Made by a program: the position numbers and the translations under genes. A DNA stretch of 64,000 nt from Ruminococcus sp. AF31-8BH (GTDB lineage Bacteria; Bacillota; Clostridia; Lachnospirales; Lachnospiraceae): NCBI RefSeq assembly GCF_003460605.1, contig NZ_QTVN01000012.1:68263-132262 (forward strand), read 5' to 3'. Numbering within the stretch: position 1 is the first letter of the stretch; every line of letters starts with the position of its first letter. Of this stretch, positions 35,480 to 44,525 are shown piece by piece. The notes below the pieces were generated by a model, which saw only the letters and a program-made list of their open reading frames with translations, had not been told where the DNA came from and made no database searches.

Positions 35480-35508
35480 ATTATATAATTTTGTCCTGTA
35501 AAAGTCAA
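35480..35508 (-). promoter_or_regulatory. Promoter of the cbi operon
   Basis: TTGACT (35503-35508), 17-base spacer, TATAAT (35480-35485) on the minus strand. Confidence 0.85.
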
Positions 35509-35557
35509 CAGCCAAGCCGCTCCTGACCCATCCCGGCCGCAAAACTGCTGCTTTTGT

Positions 35558-36901
35558 TCACACAACCCTGTGTTCCATCCATTTCCCGCTTTTAAAGCGA
35601 AGACTGAATACAATTCCTCTTACGGTCCAGTCGGTGAACATTCCGATCCAGACGGCCATGGGGCCCATGCCGCAGACGCGGATCAGGTAGACGCAGAGAC
35701 AGAAACGGAATACCCACATGGTGGTGCAGGAGGTGATCATGGAAAATTTCACATCTCCGGCTGCACGCATGCCGTAGGCTGGAATAAAGGCCGGCATCCA
35801 TACCAGAGGCTTTACAATGGTGATCCAGAATATCATATTCAGGCACATTTTGGCACTTTCCGGCTCCATGCCGCCGATCATGGTGATCGGTTTCGCCAGT
35901 GCATACACAATCGCACAGCAGGCAATCAGAAAGACCTCTGAAAAGATCATCAGCTTTTTCATATAATACACAGCTTCGTCCTTGCGTCCTGCGCCAAGGC
36001 TCTGGCCTACTACGGTCATCAGTCCGATTCCCACGCCGATTACAGCCGTTCCGTTCAGCATCTCCATAATATTGGTCATAGCCTGAGCTGCAATGGCTGT
36101 GGTTCCAAGGGTAGACACAGTGGACTGGATTGCCAGCTTTCCAAGCTGAAACATACTGTTCTCCACACCAGAGGGCACTCCAAGTGCCAGGATCCGCTTT
36201 ATCATATTTCCATCCGGGCGGATATTCAGATAATCCCTCACCGCAATGGGCTGTCTGTCTTTTCGCAGCTGATACAGAACTACCACTGCACAGAAGACTC
36301 GGGATACCAAGGTGGAAATCGCTGCTCCCGCAACTCCCATGTGAAATACCCAGATCAAAACTGCATTTCCCCCAATGTTCATCACATTGGAAATAATGGA
36401 AATCACCATTGGTCCTCTTGTATTTTCCTGGGCACGGAAAATGGAAGCTCCGGCATCATAGAGGGCGATAAATGGATAAGACAGTACGGTGTAAAAGAAA
36501 TAGACCATTGAATTATCCATAACATCCGCATCTACTTTTCCGAAAATAAAGCTCAGCAGTGGTGCACGGAAAATCAGTCCCAATGTGACAATGCAGACGG
36601 AAATGGCAGTTATGATAAAAAGAGCCTGTCTGGCAGATTTGTTTGCCATCTCGTGATTTTTCTGACCAAGATACTGGGTACAGATGATGGTTCCACCTGC
36701 TGCCAGTGCGGAAAACGCCTGAATGATCAGAACGTTGATGGAGTCCACAAGGGAGACTGCGGAAATCGCCGCGGAGCCTACATTGCTGACCATCATAGTA
36801 TCCACAGTTCCCATCAGTGCGTTTAAAAGCTGCTCCATAATAATAGGCACCAGAAGAGCCCGGAGCATTTTGTTGGTAAAAAGGTGCTGCTGTTGTTCCA
36901 T
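35558..36901 (-). CDS. MATE-family efflux transporter
   Basis: 447 residues, about 12 membrane helices, cation-coupled multidrug and toxin extrusion family. Seen: LLVPIIMEQLLNALMGTVDTMMVSNVG at the start of the first half (typical N-lobe helix 1-2 pattern), QYLGQKN, and the second-lobe GVPSGVENSMFQLG with GQSLGAGRKDEA. Substrate cannot be told. It lies upstream of the cbi promoter on the same strand; with a separate riboswitch promoter in between, a functional link is not implied. Confidence 0.9.
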   Translation of the reverse strand: MEQQQHLFTNKMLRALLVPIIMEQLLNALMGTVDTMMVSNVGSAAISAVSLVDSINVLIIQAFSALAAGGTIICTQYLGQKNHEMANKSARQALFIITAISVCIVTLGLIFRAPLLSFIFGKVDADVMDNSMVYFFYTVLSYPFIALYDAGASIFRAQENTRGPMVISIISNVMNIGGNAVLIWVFHMGVAGAAISTLVSRVFCAVVVLYQLRKDRQPIAVRDYLNIRPDGNMIKRILALGVPSGVENSMFQLGKLAIQSTVSTLGTTAIAAQAMTNIMEMLNGTAVIGVGIGLMTVVGQSLGAGRKDEAVYYMKKLMIFSEVFLIACCAIVYALAKPITMIGGMEPESAKMCLNMIFWITIVKPLVWMPAFIPAYGMRAAGDVKFSMITSCTTMWVFRFCLCVYLIRVCGMGPMAVWIGMFTDWTVRGIVFSLRFKSGKWMEHRVV

Positions 36902-37228
36902 ATGTTTTCTCTTTTCCCCCTAAACGGATGATTACTGGCCACGTGCTCGGCAGCACATTTCGTCATATGTTATTGTCCACTCTGTATCCAGCAACATACT
37001 TCACGATGCACAGAAATCAGCCGTAAAAATCGATTGTATACTTCCATACACATTTTATCTGTGTTATTATACACCTTAAGCGAAAAAATTGCAGTACGAA
37101 ATTCTAAATATAATGTCAGACTATTTCACAAAACGGACATGTCGTCTACCGACGATATCATCATATATGAAAGTCAGATGTTCTGTAACATTCTTTGCCA
37201 ATGAAAAACAACACAGGAGGAACTTACT
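36902..37228. other. Divergent intergenic region
   Basis: No gene seen. A TATAAT at 37109-37114 on the plus strand could serve rluA-type gene expression, but its -35 is poor (TTGCAG with a 14-base spacer). ATACACATTTTATC near 37046 and its partial repeats suggest an AT-rich promoter zone for both genes without a clear consensus. Confidence 0.4.
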
Positions 37229-38170
37229 TTGGACCGGATTCTTACTTACACTGTACAGCCAGACGAGGAAAACATGCTGCTTCTTGATTTCCTTCGAAGC
37301 AAGGGATTTTCCCGGGGAATTCTCTCTTCTATGAAGCCGTATAAGGGCGCAATTTTGCTAAATGGGGAAAGAGGATTCGGCAAGTCGGTTCTTCATGCCG
37401 GGAATTTTCTTCGCATTCATATCCCGGAAACGGAAAGCAGCGAGAATATTCTGCCTGTGAAAATGGACCTTTCCATACTCTATGAGGACGAGGATCTCCT
37501 GGTCATAAATAAGCCGGCAGACATGCCTGTGCATCCTTCCATCGGCAATTACGACAACACCCTTGCCAACGGAGCGGCCTGGTATTTTAAGGAAAAGGGA
37601 CAAACCTTCGTCTACCGCTGCATCAACCGCCTGGACCGGGATACCACAGGTGCTCTTATTCTGGCGAAAAATCCTTACAGCGCCGCAGTTCTCTCCGCCC
37701 AGATGAAGCAGCGGCAGATCCGCCGGACTTATCTGGCAATCGTTCAGGAGATCACGCCGTCCCACGGTACCATAGATGCGCCTATCGGACGGACAGACGG
37801 CTCCACTATTGAACGGCAGATTGACCCTGTAAATGGGGAGCGTGCAGTCACACATTATGAAAGGCTGGCTGCTTACGCGCTTCACGCTGGAACATTCTCT
37901 CCTGTTTCGGACGCACAGAAAACAGATTTTCTCCAGGCATATTCTTTAATCGAACTTCACCTGGAAACCGGTCGTACCCACCAGATTCGGGTGCACATGA
38001 AGCACATCGGGCACCCTCTTCCAGGGGATTTTCTCTACAATCCGGATTACAGCATCATAAAGCGCCAACCCCTGCACTCCTACCAGCTGGAATTCACCCA
38101 TCCAGTTACAAAAGAAGTCATGTGCATCACCGCCCCGGTACCAGAAGATTTCGCTAATGCGTTTCACTAA
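37229..38170 (+). CDS. RluA-family pseudouridine synthase
   Basis: 313 residues. N-terminal S4-like region (LLLDFLRSKGFSRGILSSMK, 17-36) and a catalytic domain with NRLDRDTTGALILAK, whose aspartate is the nucleophile; the usual HRLD is NRLD here. Ends with the RTHQIRVHMKHIGHPLPGD block. Modifies uridines in rRNA or tRNA; the target site is not decidable. TTG start at 37229 with AGGAGG eight bases upstream. Confidence 0.92.
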   Translation: MDRILTYTVQPDEENMLLLDFLRSKGFSRGILSSMKPYKGAILLNGERGFGKSVLHAGNFLRIHIPETESSENILPVKMDLSILYEDEDLLVINKPADMPVHPSIGNYDNTLANGAAWYFKEKGQTFVYRCINRLDRDTTGALILAKNPYSAAVLSAQMKQRQIRRTYLAIVQEITPSHGTIDAPIGRTDGSTIERQIDPVNGERAVTHYERLAAYALHAGTFSPVSDAQKTDFLQAYSLIELHLETGRTHQIRVHMKHIGHPLPGDFLYNPDYSIIKRQPLHSYQLEFTHPVTKEVMCITAPVPEDFANAFH

Positions 38171-38179
38171 TGTATGTTA

Positions 38180-38231
38180 AAAAAGGCAGACCAGCGCCGC
38201 ACATCCTGTGCTTCCTCTGATCTGCCTTTTA
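38180..38231 (+). terminator. Terminator after the pseudouridine synthase gene
   Basis: AAAAAGGCAGA pairs with TCTGCCTTTT around a partly paired 30-base loop. A- and T-runs on the two sides make it usable in both directions between this gene and coaX. Confidence 0.75.
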
Positions 38232-38320
38232 TATTTTCGTGTTAATACAGCCGTCATATTGACGTTTCTGCTTTTCGTATAGAGCTATTTCTGGCTTCGC
38301 GGCCGTCGCCCTATCTTCTC

Positions 38321-39085
38321 TTACCGATTCTTCTCATAAATAATCAGCAGCCCCTTCAGCAGAAGATCCTCATCCAGCAGGATCTCCCTGCGGCAGTGAG
38401 GAACGATCTTGCGGGCAAGACCGCCAGTGGCAACTACTGTAATCTTCTGGCCCAGTTCTTCTTCGATCCGGTCCACAATACCGTCAAGTGCAGCCGCATT
38501 GCTGTAGATCACGCCGCTTTTCATACACTCGATGGTATTTTTACCAATGATACGTTTGGGAGCCTCAATGCTGATACCACTCAGCTGAGAAGCACGGGCT
38601 GTGAGGGCATCCAGGGACACTCCCATTCCGGGAAAAATCATACCGCCCACATAATGTTTCTTTTCATCAACCACGCTCACCGTGCTTGCAGTTCCCATAT
38701 CAATAATCGCCAGCGGAAGGGGATACTCATGGATTCCCGCAACCGCATTTGCCACCAGGTCAGCGCCAAGCTGTCCCGGATTATCCATCATAATATTCAG
38801 ACCGGTCTTCACTCCAGGTCCCAGAACCATGGGCTCCTTGTGGAGCACCTTCTCAGCAGCAAGCTTCACGGCATTGGTGATCTGGGGAACTACAGAGGAA
38901 ATGATGCAGCCTTCAATATCTGTACGTTTAATGTGGTAAATGTCAACAACCGTTTTTAAATCAACTGCATATTCCAGCTCTGTTTTTGTGCGGACCGTGG
39001 AAAGTCTCTCAATAAAATAAGTCTTCTCCCGGTCAATGCACCCAACCACAATGTTTGTATTTCCGATATCAATTGCTAAGATCAT
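38321..39085 (-). CDS. coaX: Type III pantothenate kinase
   Basis: Phosphorylates pantothenate, first step to CoA. 254 residues of the ASKHA fold. Seen: MILAIDIGNTNIVVG (phosphate 1), GADLVANAVAG, and IDMGTASTVSVVDE (phosphate 2). ATG at 39085 with GGAGGG five bases upstream; the in-frame extension to 39163 is not conserved. Last of three CoA genes on this strand. Confidence 0.95.
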   Translation of the reverse strand: MILAIDIGNTNIVVGCIDREKTYFIERLSTVRTKTELEYAVDLKTVVDIYHIKRTDIEGCIISSVVPQITNAVKLAAEKVLHKEPMVLGPGVKTGLNIMMDNPGQLGADLVANAVAGIHEYPLPLAIIDMGTASTVSVVDEKKHYVGGMIFPGMGVSLDALTARASQLSGISIEAPKRIIGKNTIECMKSGVIYSNAAALDGIVDRIEEELGQKITVVATGGLARKIVPHCRREILLDEDLLLKGLLIIYEKNR

Positions 39086-39174
39086 AGTTTCCCTCCATAG
39101 TTTCTTATCAGCCGTCTGGCCTTTTTCCCGTCCGCAGTCAAAGTCTGCCCGGACATAAATCATCTATCTGTATT

Positions 39175-39825
39175 TTAAACCTCTGCTGCCTTTACCGCCT
39201 TGTCAGCCTTTTTCTCTGCGCCAGGAAGCAGTCTTGCCTTATAAAGGGCAGCTCCCACAGCACCCGTGATCACAGTGGCGGAAATCATCTCGCATACTGC
39301 GTTGATTCCTACAAATGTGCAGATAAACAGAATTACATTTTTTCCGCCCATAAGGCCCTGCACATACTCTGTATTTCCGAAAAGTCCTACCAGCAGTGCC
39401 ATAAAGAACAAAGTGTTCAGAAATGCGGAGCAAAAGCCTGTCACTGCACAGGAAACATAAATATTTTTTGTTTTTTTGCGAACGCCCTGGAAAATATATC
39501 CAAGCAGAAGTCCGTCAACCAGTCTTGGGATAAATCTCTGTACAAATGCCAGAAATGGATTGATTCCGAATAAGGTAGCACCCATAATGCTGGTACCGCC
39601 AATGCCGATACACTGTCCGAAGCTGGTCAGTCCGAATACGGCTCCGGCAATGGCTCCGCCTACAGGTCCCATTGTAATTGCGCTGATGGCAACCGGAATA
39701 ATGTTAAAAGTAATGGCAAGAGGTCCGATATTCAGGTAGCCAAGAGGTGTGTAAGCCATCAGAAGCAGGATTGCTATCATCAGGCCAAGCAGTGTGATTT
39801 GAGATGTTGTAAATTTTTTGTTCAT
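39175..39825 (-). CDS. panT: ECF transporter S component, probably pantothenate (PanT-like)
   Basis: 216 residues with about six membrane helices and a charged C-terminus. The glycine-rich MGPVGGAIAGAVFGLTSFGQ and the NPFLAFVQRFIPRLVDG blocks fit the substrate-binding S components of energy-coupling-factor vitamin importers. Its place between coaBC and coaX makes pantothenate the best guess for the substrate. The shared ATPase and T subunits are not in the window. Confidence 0.8.
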   Translation of the reverse strand: MNKKFTTSQITLLGLMIAILLLMAYTPLGYLNIGPLAITFNIIPVAISAITMGPVGGAIAGAVFGLTSFGQCIGIGGTSIMGATLFGINPFLAFVQRFIPRLVDGLLLGYIFQGVRKKTKNIYVSCAVTGFCSAFLNTLFFMALLVGLFGNTEYVQGLMGGKNVILFICTFVGINAVCEMISATVITGAVGAALYKARLLPGAEKKADKAVKAAEV

Positions 39826-39895
39826 AATGATCCTCCTTGTTATCGTTCCCGTAAAAGGGATACAATACGGTATGGACTGACGGGCATGTGTTCTT

Positions 39896-41098
39896 TTATT
39901 TACCCGTCACTCTTAAAAAAAGTATTCTATCCAGGATTTTACTGGCTGCATCCTCCTTGCTCATAAGCGGGAGTGACACTTCCTCATCCTGTGTAATCAG
40001 AGTCAGAACATTGGTGTCCCCCTGGAATCCGGCGCCAGCCATTTTTACATTGTTGGCAGCTACCATATCCAGATTTTTCTTTGTAAGCTTGACTCTGGAA
40101 TTACCGATCATATTCTGTGTTTCCATGGAAAATCCGCACAGAAACTGTCCATCCGGTTTGTGCTCCCCGAGATACTTCAGAATGTCATCTGTTCTCTCAA
40201 GGGCAATGGACATATCGTCGTCTTTCTTCTTGATCTTCTCATCGCTGACGGTAGCCGGACGGTAATCCGCAACAGCTGCTGCCTTGATGATAATATCCTG
40301 TTCCTTGCTTACCGCTGTGACAGCCTCATACATATCCCTTGCTGTCACCACCGGAACCACCTTCACAAAGGGCGGCGGCGCAATGGCAGTACGTCCACTT
40401 ACCAGTGTGACATCTGCACCTCGCAGCATTGCCATTTTCGCAATGGCGTAGCCCATCTTGCCGGAAGAATGGTTGGTAATATAGCGGACCGGATCGATGG
40501 CCTCCTGGGTAGGACCAGCTGTGACAAGCAGCTTCAGCCCTTTCATATCCTTCTCGCAGGCGCACTCTCTCATAATATAGGACAAAAGAGTCTCCGGCTC
40601 CGGCATTTTGCCGGCTCCTGTGTCGCCGCAGGCAAGATAGCCCACTGCAGGATCGATCACTTCATATCCGTAATGCTCCAGGGTCTTTAAATTATCCTGG
40701 ACAATGGGATTCTCAAACATATTGGTATTCATGGCCGGGGAAATAATTTTTTTGCATCTGCATGCCATGATGGTAGTGGTCAGCATATCATCTGCAATTC
40801 CATGTGCCAGCTTGCCGATCACATTGGCACTGGCCGGGGCGATCATCACCACATCTGCTTTCTTGGCAATGGACACATGCTCTACCTGGAACTGGAAATT
40901 CCGGTCAAAGGTGTCCACCAGGCATTTATTCCCGGTAAGAGTCTCAAAGGTAATGGGATTGATAAAGTTCGTGGCATTCCTGGTCATCAGCACATGAACG
41001 TCCGCGTGCTGCTTCTTCAGCGCACTTGCAAGATATGCGATCTTATATGCGGCAATACTGCCTGTCACTCCCAGAAGAACGGTCTTTCCCTCTAACAT
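39896..41098 (-). CDS. coaBC: Bifunctional phosphopantothenoylcysteine decarboxylase / phosphopantothenate-cysteine ligase
   Basis: Second and third steps of CoA synthesis. 400 residues. N-terminal CoaC flavoprotein domain (GVTGSIAAYK, H74 in QVEHVSIAKKAD, PAMN at 121-124, C157 in LACGDTGAGK) and C-terminal CoaB domain from about 190 (LLVTAGPTQEAIDPVRYITN, KAAAVADYRP). First gene of the coaBC-panT-coaX operon. Confidence 0.96.
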   Translation of the reverse strand: MLEGKTVLLGVTGSIAAYKIAYLASALKKQHADVHVLMTRNATNFINPITFETLTGNKCLVDTFDRNFQFQVEHVSIAKKADVVMIAPASANVIGKLAHGIADDMLTTTIMACRCKKIISPAMNTNMFENPIVQDNLKTLEHYGYEVIDPAVGYLACGDTGAGKMPEPETLLSYIMRECACEKDMKGLKLLVTAGPTQEAIDPVRYITNHSSGKMGYAIAKMAMLRGADVTLVSGRTAIAPPPFVKVVPVVTARDMYEAVTAVSKEQDIIIKAAAVADYRPATVSDEKIKKKDDDMSIALERTDDILKYLGEHKPDGQFLCGFSMETQNMIGNSRVKLTKKNLDMVAANNVKMAGAGFQGDTNVLTLITQDEEVSLPLMSKEDAASKILDRILFLRVTGK

Positions 41099-41154
41099 TC
41101 GTTTTCCTCTTTTCTCTTTAAACTCATGGGGACATTTTTCTGTCCGTACCGCTT

Positions 41155-41184
41155 ATTATAAAACAAATATAGCTCTGATTGCAA
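41155..41184 (-). promoter_or_regulatory. Promoter of the coaBC operon
   Basis: TTGCAA (41179-41184), 18-base spacer, TATAAT (41155-41160) on the minus strand. The leader of about 50 bases ends in GAGGAA before the ATG. Confidence 0.65.
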
Positions 41185-41302
41185 TGTATTTTTTCCATGT
41201 ATAGCTTTTCGTACATGCTGCGCTGCCGCGGTCAGCCTTTTTATTGCCCGCATCCGGCAGATTTTTTTGCCATTTTTCCATGAATATAAAAGGAAAATCT
41301 GC

Positions 41303-41308
41303 TATAAT
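41303..41308 (+). promoter_or_regulatory. Candidate -10 box of mnmM
   Basis: TATAAT on the plus strand 49 bases before the ATG. The matching -35 is weak. Confidence 0.4.
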
Positions 41309-41356
41309 GAAATGGCATTTTAGATATCATCGAATCCAAGCGGAAAGGACTTTATC

Positions 41357-41917
41357 ATGAATTATCAGATCACACAGTGGTGCGCCCACTTTATCACAGA
41401 GCATGTAAAGGAAGGAGACCTGTGCATTGACGCTACCATGGGAAACGGAAACGACACCCTGCTCCTTAGCCGTCTTTGCGGGGAAAAAGGCCATGTACTT
41501 GCCTTTGACATCCAGGAACTGGCCCTTGCCCACACCAGGGAGCGCCTGGAAAAAGAAAATGCAGCTCACAACTATGAGCTGATCCTGGATTCCCATGCAA
41601 ATATGGGAAACTACGCTGCGCCCATGAGTGTAAACTGCATTGTGTTTAACTTCGGCTATCTGCCGGGAGGGGATCACAGTCTGGCCACCAGGCCTGATTC
41701 CAGCATTCTGGCCCTTCAGGCTTCCCTTGGCCTTCTGAAAAAAGGCGGAATCCTGATGCTGTGCATTTACAGCGGCGGCGATTCCGGATTTGAGGAGCGG
41801 GATGCCCTTCTTAGCTGGCTGAAAGAACTGGACTCCAGAAAATATCTGGTAATCAAAACCGAATACTACAACCGTCCCAACAGTCCGCCTATGCCTGTGC
41901 TTGTAGTAAAACAATAA
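41357..41917 (+). CDS. mnmM: Class I SAM methyltransferase, MnmM (YtqB) family
   Basis: 186 residues. SAM motif CIDATMGNGNDT (23-34), then VLAFDIQELAL and NFGYLPGGDH, the YtqB hallmark where NPPY would be expected in other families, and a C-terminal YYNRPNSPP. Bacillus YtqB/MnmM methylates 5-aminomethyl-2-thiouridine at the tRNA wobble position, so the same role is inferred. ATG at 41357 after GGAAAGGA. Confidence 0.85.
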   Translation: MNYQITQWCAHFITEHVKEGDLCIDATMGNGNDTLLLSRLCGEKGHVLAFDIQELALAHTRERLEKENAAHNYELILDSHANMGNYAAPMSVNCIVFNFGYLPGGDHSLATRPDSSILALQASLGLLKKGGILMLCIYSGGDSGFEERDALLSWLKELDSRKYLVIKTEYYNRPNSPPMPVLVVKQ

Positions 41918-41942
41918 CCTCTGCATCTGCATTATATCTCAT

Positions 41943-42003
41943 AAAAAATTTTGTCCAGCCAAAGCCGCACAGCACAAACTGCGCAGGCCGAAGCTGGACA
42001 AAA
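41943..42003 (-). terminator. Terminator after the cyclophilin lipoprotein gene
   Basis: TTTTGTCCAGC (41949-41959) and GCTGGACAAAA (41993-42003), with an inner paired GCGCAG-type segment, followed on the minus strand by a T-run. Confidence 0.75.
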
Positions 42004-42038
42004 CATCGATTGCAGATGTAAAATTGCAGACTCCGAAA

Positions 42039-42791
42039 TCAGTCTGTAATAATCACGCTCGTCATCACCGGCTGCTGGTCTGCGGAAATAGTTCCGTTAT
42101 TATCCGTCGGCTTGGCATCCTTGCAGATCTGGTCCACAATGTCCATGCCCTCTGTCACATGGCCGAAAGCTGCATACTGTCCGTCCAGATAAGTGCTGTC
42201 TGACTGCACAATAAAGAACTGGGAGCTTGCGCTGTCCGGATCTGAGGATCTTGCCATGGAGATTACGCCTCTTTCATGGGAAATGTTATTCTCCACGCCG
42301 TTTTCAGAGAATTCTCCTTTGATGGTCTCATCAGAGCCGCCTCTTCCGGTTCCCTCCGGATCGCCGCCCTGGATCATGAAGCCGTCAATAATACGGTGGA
42401 AAGTCAGCCCGTCATAGAAATGCTCCTGTGCCAGCTTCACAAAGTTGGTAACGCTGATAGGCGCTGTATCCGCATCCAGTTCCACCTTGATGGTGCCGTA
42501 ATCCTTCACTTCAATTTCCGCATGGTGGATGCCGGTAAGGGGCTGTGAAGTATCCAGTACTGCCTCATCTGTCACAGTTCCTTTCTCATCCGTACCGTCT
42601 GAAAAACCGGAAACTTCCTCGTCAGTTCCCTGCTCTTCACTTGTATCGGAAGAGTTCTCTTCTGTGGCCTCATCTGTCTTTTCTTCTGTATTTTGGGTTT
42701 CTTCTTTCGCATTGTCTGTGCCGCAGCCTGCCAGCAGTCCCACTGACAGGGTTGCAGTCATCAACATTGCCATAATTTTTCTTTTCTTCAT
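42039..42791 (-). CDS. Cyclophilin-type peptidyl-prolyl isomerase lipoprotein
   Basis: 250 residues: a signal peptide with lipobox LLAGC (cysteine near residue 22), an acidic linker to about 95 (Glu, Thr, Ser rich), then a cyclophilin domain with TVTNFV-like VTNFVKLA, FHRIIDGFMIQGGDPEGTG, ISMARSSDPDSASSQFFI and YAAFGHV. Exported and membrane-anchored protein-folding catalyst. ATG at 42791 has GGAGG six bases upstream; the longer reading adds 40 unrelated residues. Confidence 0.92.
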   Translation of the reverse strand: MKKRKIMAMLMTATLSVGLLAGCGTDNAKEETQNTEEKTDEATEENSSDTSEEQGTDEEVSGFSDGTDEKGTVTDEAVLDTSQPLTGIHHAEIEVKDYGTIKVELDADTAPISVTNFVKLAQEHFYDGLTFHRIIDGFMIQGGDPEGTGRGGSDETIKGEFSENGVENNISHERGVISMARSSDPDSASSQFFIVQSDSTYLDGQYAAFGHVTEGMDIVDQICKDAKPTDNNGTISADQQPVMTSVIITD

Positions 42792-42832
42792 AATTCGCCT
42801 CCAGATTACGTTCTTAAGTATGTGTATTTGGA

Positions 42833-42863
42833 TAAAAAACGGCGCCAGGCTTTTCCTGACGCC
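42833..42863 (-). terminator. Hairpin with T-run in the leader of the cyclophilin gene
   Basis: GGCGTCAGG pairs with CCTGGCGCC (one G-U pair), followed by six T on the minus strand. It can end transcripts of the codB-ygbA operon (ygbA stop at 42908), but lies downstream of the promoter at 42874-42901. Confidence 0.65.
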
Positions 42864-42873
42864 ATCTTTTCTC

Positions 42874-42901
42874 ATTATAACGAAATTGTCGCAAAATACA
42901 A
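42874..42901 (-). promoter_or_regulatory. Promoter of the cyclophilin lipoprotein gene
   Basis: TTGTAT (42896-42901), 16-base spacer, TATAAT (42874-42879) on the minus strand, located between the ygbA stop and the hairpin at 42833-42863. Confidence 0.55.
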
Positions 42902-42907
42902 TTGATT

Positions 42908-43249
42908 TCACAAATTGTTCAATTTCTTTTTCTCTTTCTTGGATTCCACCACATGGCGGATCGCTGCTATGGGATGATGAAACAGCATCCTTGGACCGGA
43001 GAAACGCATGACTTCACGGATCTTTTCCCGCATTTCCGGCTTATAGCAGTGCACCTTGCAGTTGGAACAGAAGGTCTTGGTCTCCATAAACGGGCATTTC
43101 TCGCTGCGCATTCTGGCATAGGCATCCAGCGCGGCACATTCCGGGCAAAGCCCGTCTTTGCTATGGTGCTGCTTTTTGCAGTAAAGCTGGATCATCTGGG
43201 AAACCATTTTCTTTTCCCGTTCCCGCTTTTTCTCTATTTTAGTGCTCAT
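42908..43249 (-). CDS. YgbA-type small cysteine-rich protein
   Basis: 113 residues, basic, with cysteines in YCKKQHH, CPECAALDAYARMR, CPFMETKTFCSNCKVHCY and a C-terminal FSGPRMLFHHP. This matches the family called nitrous-oxide-stimulated promoter / YgbA, whose enterobacterial member is induced by nitric oxide. Likely metal- or cluster-binding; biochemical role unknown. ATG at 43249 lies within the last codons of codB (11-base overlap) with AGGAG upstream. Confidence 0.78.
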   Translation of the reverse strand: MSTKIEKKREREKKMVSQMIQLYCKKQHHSKDGLCPECAALDAYARMRSEKCPFMETKTFCSNCKVHCYKPEMREKIREVMRFSGPRMLFHHPIAAIRHVVESKKEKKKLNNL

Positions 43250-44501
43250 TGACAACTCCTCTGGTACCTGGCATCAGCTGTCCGATCATGTAGCACACAG
43301 CTGCCACAGCCATACCGTTGATGGAAGCCACACCCCAGTTCAGCACATTTGCTACAATGGTTCCAAGCACAACACCTGCAACGGAAAACCAGTTTACCGT
43401 TTTCAGTGCCGGATTCTCTTTCTCATACTCTTTCCGGTTCATGAAATAGTCCATTACCAGAATGATTCCAACTGGCGGAAGGGTACAGTTAAGAATGTTC
43501 AGCCAGTCACAGAAATTGTAGTACAGCCATACAGAAGCCACCGTTCCGATGATTCCGGAAATCAGTACCATTGGTTTCTTTTTCTGATGGAAAATGTTGG
43601 CAAGACCAAGACCTGCTGTATAAAGGGCATTGTCGTTGGTGGTCCAGATGTTAAGGCCCAACACCAAAACAGCCAGATAAAACAGGTTCAAGCGGATCAT
43701 AACCTCAAAAATATCGTTTCCTCCTACAAAAATAGAAGAAACAGCACCGAAGAAGAACATCAGGGAGTTGCCGATAAAGAACGCAACCACTGTGGTGATC
43801 GCGCCGACCTTGCCGTTCTTTGCGAAACGGGCAAAGTTCGGGGTTGCGGTTCCGCCGGATACAAAAGAACCTACCACCAGTCCTGCGCCGCCTACAATGG
43901 TCAGGCTTCCGCTGGATTTGGCGAACTGGTCAATGATGGTGCCATCTCCCTGCTGTACCGCCATCACCATTGCAACAGTACCAAGAACCGCTACCAGCGG
44001 CACTGCAATATAGCTGACAATGGTAAGGGAATCGATTCCAAAATAAGCGGAAGCAGTCATGCATACACCAGCCAGGATCACAAGTCCCCACATGGCAGCA
44101 TCGCTTCCCCCAAGAAGCTCCTTGGATACCGGAATGGCAAACATGGCAAGTCCCACGCCGAACCAGCCGATCTGAGTGAAACTGATCATGGCTGATGGAA
44201 GGTAGGAGCCTTTTTCCCCGAATGCTCTTCTGGAGAGAAGGTCAAGGGATAATCCAGTCTTGGCACCTACGTATCCAAGCAGTCCGGTGTAAGCCCCAAG
44301 GATCACGCCGCCAAGAATCAGGGATTTCACAAAGCCCCAGAAATCAAGTCCTTCTGCCAGCTGCTGGCCAACCCACATGCTTGCGGAAAAGAAGGTAAAT
44401 CCCAGCATGATCATGAACATAGTAACCAGGCCTTTGCGGCTGTCTGCCGGAACTGCCTTTGACGCAAAGTCAACGTCTTTTGTTTTTTTGTTTTTACTCA
44501 T
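43239..44501 (-). CDS. codB: Cytosine permease / NCS1-family nucleobase transporter
   Basis: 420 residues, 12 hydrophobic segments, nucleobase:cation symporter-1 family. Seen: FTFFSASMWVGQQLAEG, YVGAKTGLSLDLLSRRAFGEKGSYLP, QIGWFGVGLAMFA and NIWTTNDNALYTAGLGLANI, which fit CodB. No cytosine deaminase is in the window, so cytosine as substrate is by family only. Between a PRTase-like gene and the ygbA-type gene. Confidence 0.87.
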   Translation of the reverse strand: MSKNKKTKDVDFASKAVPADSRKGLVTMFMIMLGFTFFSASMWVGQQLAEGLDFWGFVKSLILGGVILGAYTGLLGYVGAKTGLSLDLLSRRAFGEKGSYLPSAMISFTQIGWFGVGLAMFAIPVSKELLGGSDAAMWGLVILAGVCMTASAYFGIDSLTIVSYIAVPLVAVLGTVAMVMAVQQGDGTIIDQFAKSSGSLTIVGGAGLVVGSFVSGGTATPNFARFAKNGKVGAITTVVAFFIGNSLMFFFGAVSSIFVGGNDIFEVMIRLNLFYLAVLVLGLNIWTTNDNALYTAGLGLANIFHQKKKPMVLISGIIGTVASVWLYYNFCDWLNILNCTLPPVGIILVMDYFMNRKEYEKENPALKTVNWFSVAGVVLGTIVANVLNWGVASINGMAVAAVCYMIGQLMPGTRGVVNEH

Positions 44502-44525
44502 TTTCTTTCTCCTGTAGTTGCATCA

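Noticed and set aside
37086..37114. Promoter of the pseudouridine synthase gene
   Set aside because: A TATAAT is present, but the only TTG-type -35 gives a 14-base spacer, so it is mentioned only in the intergenic note.
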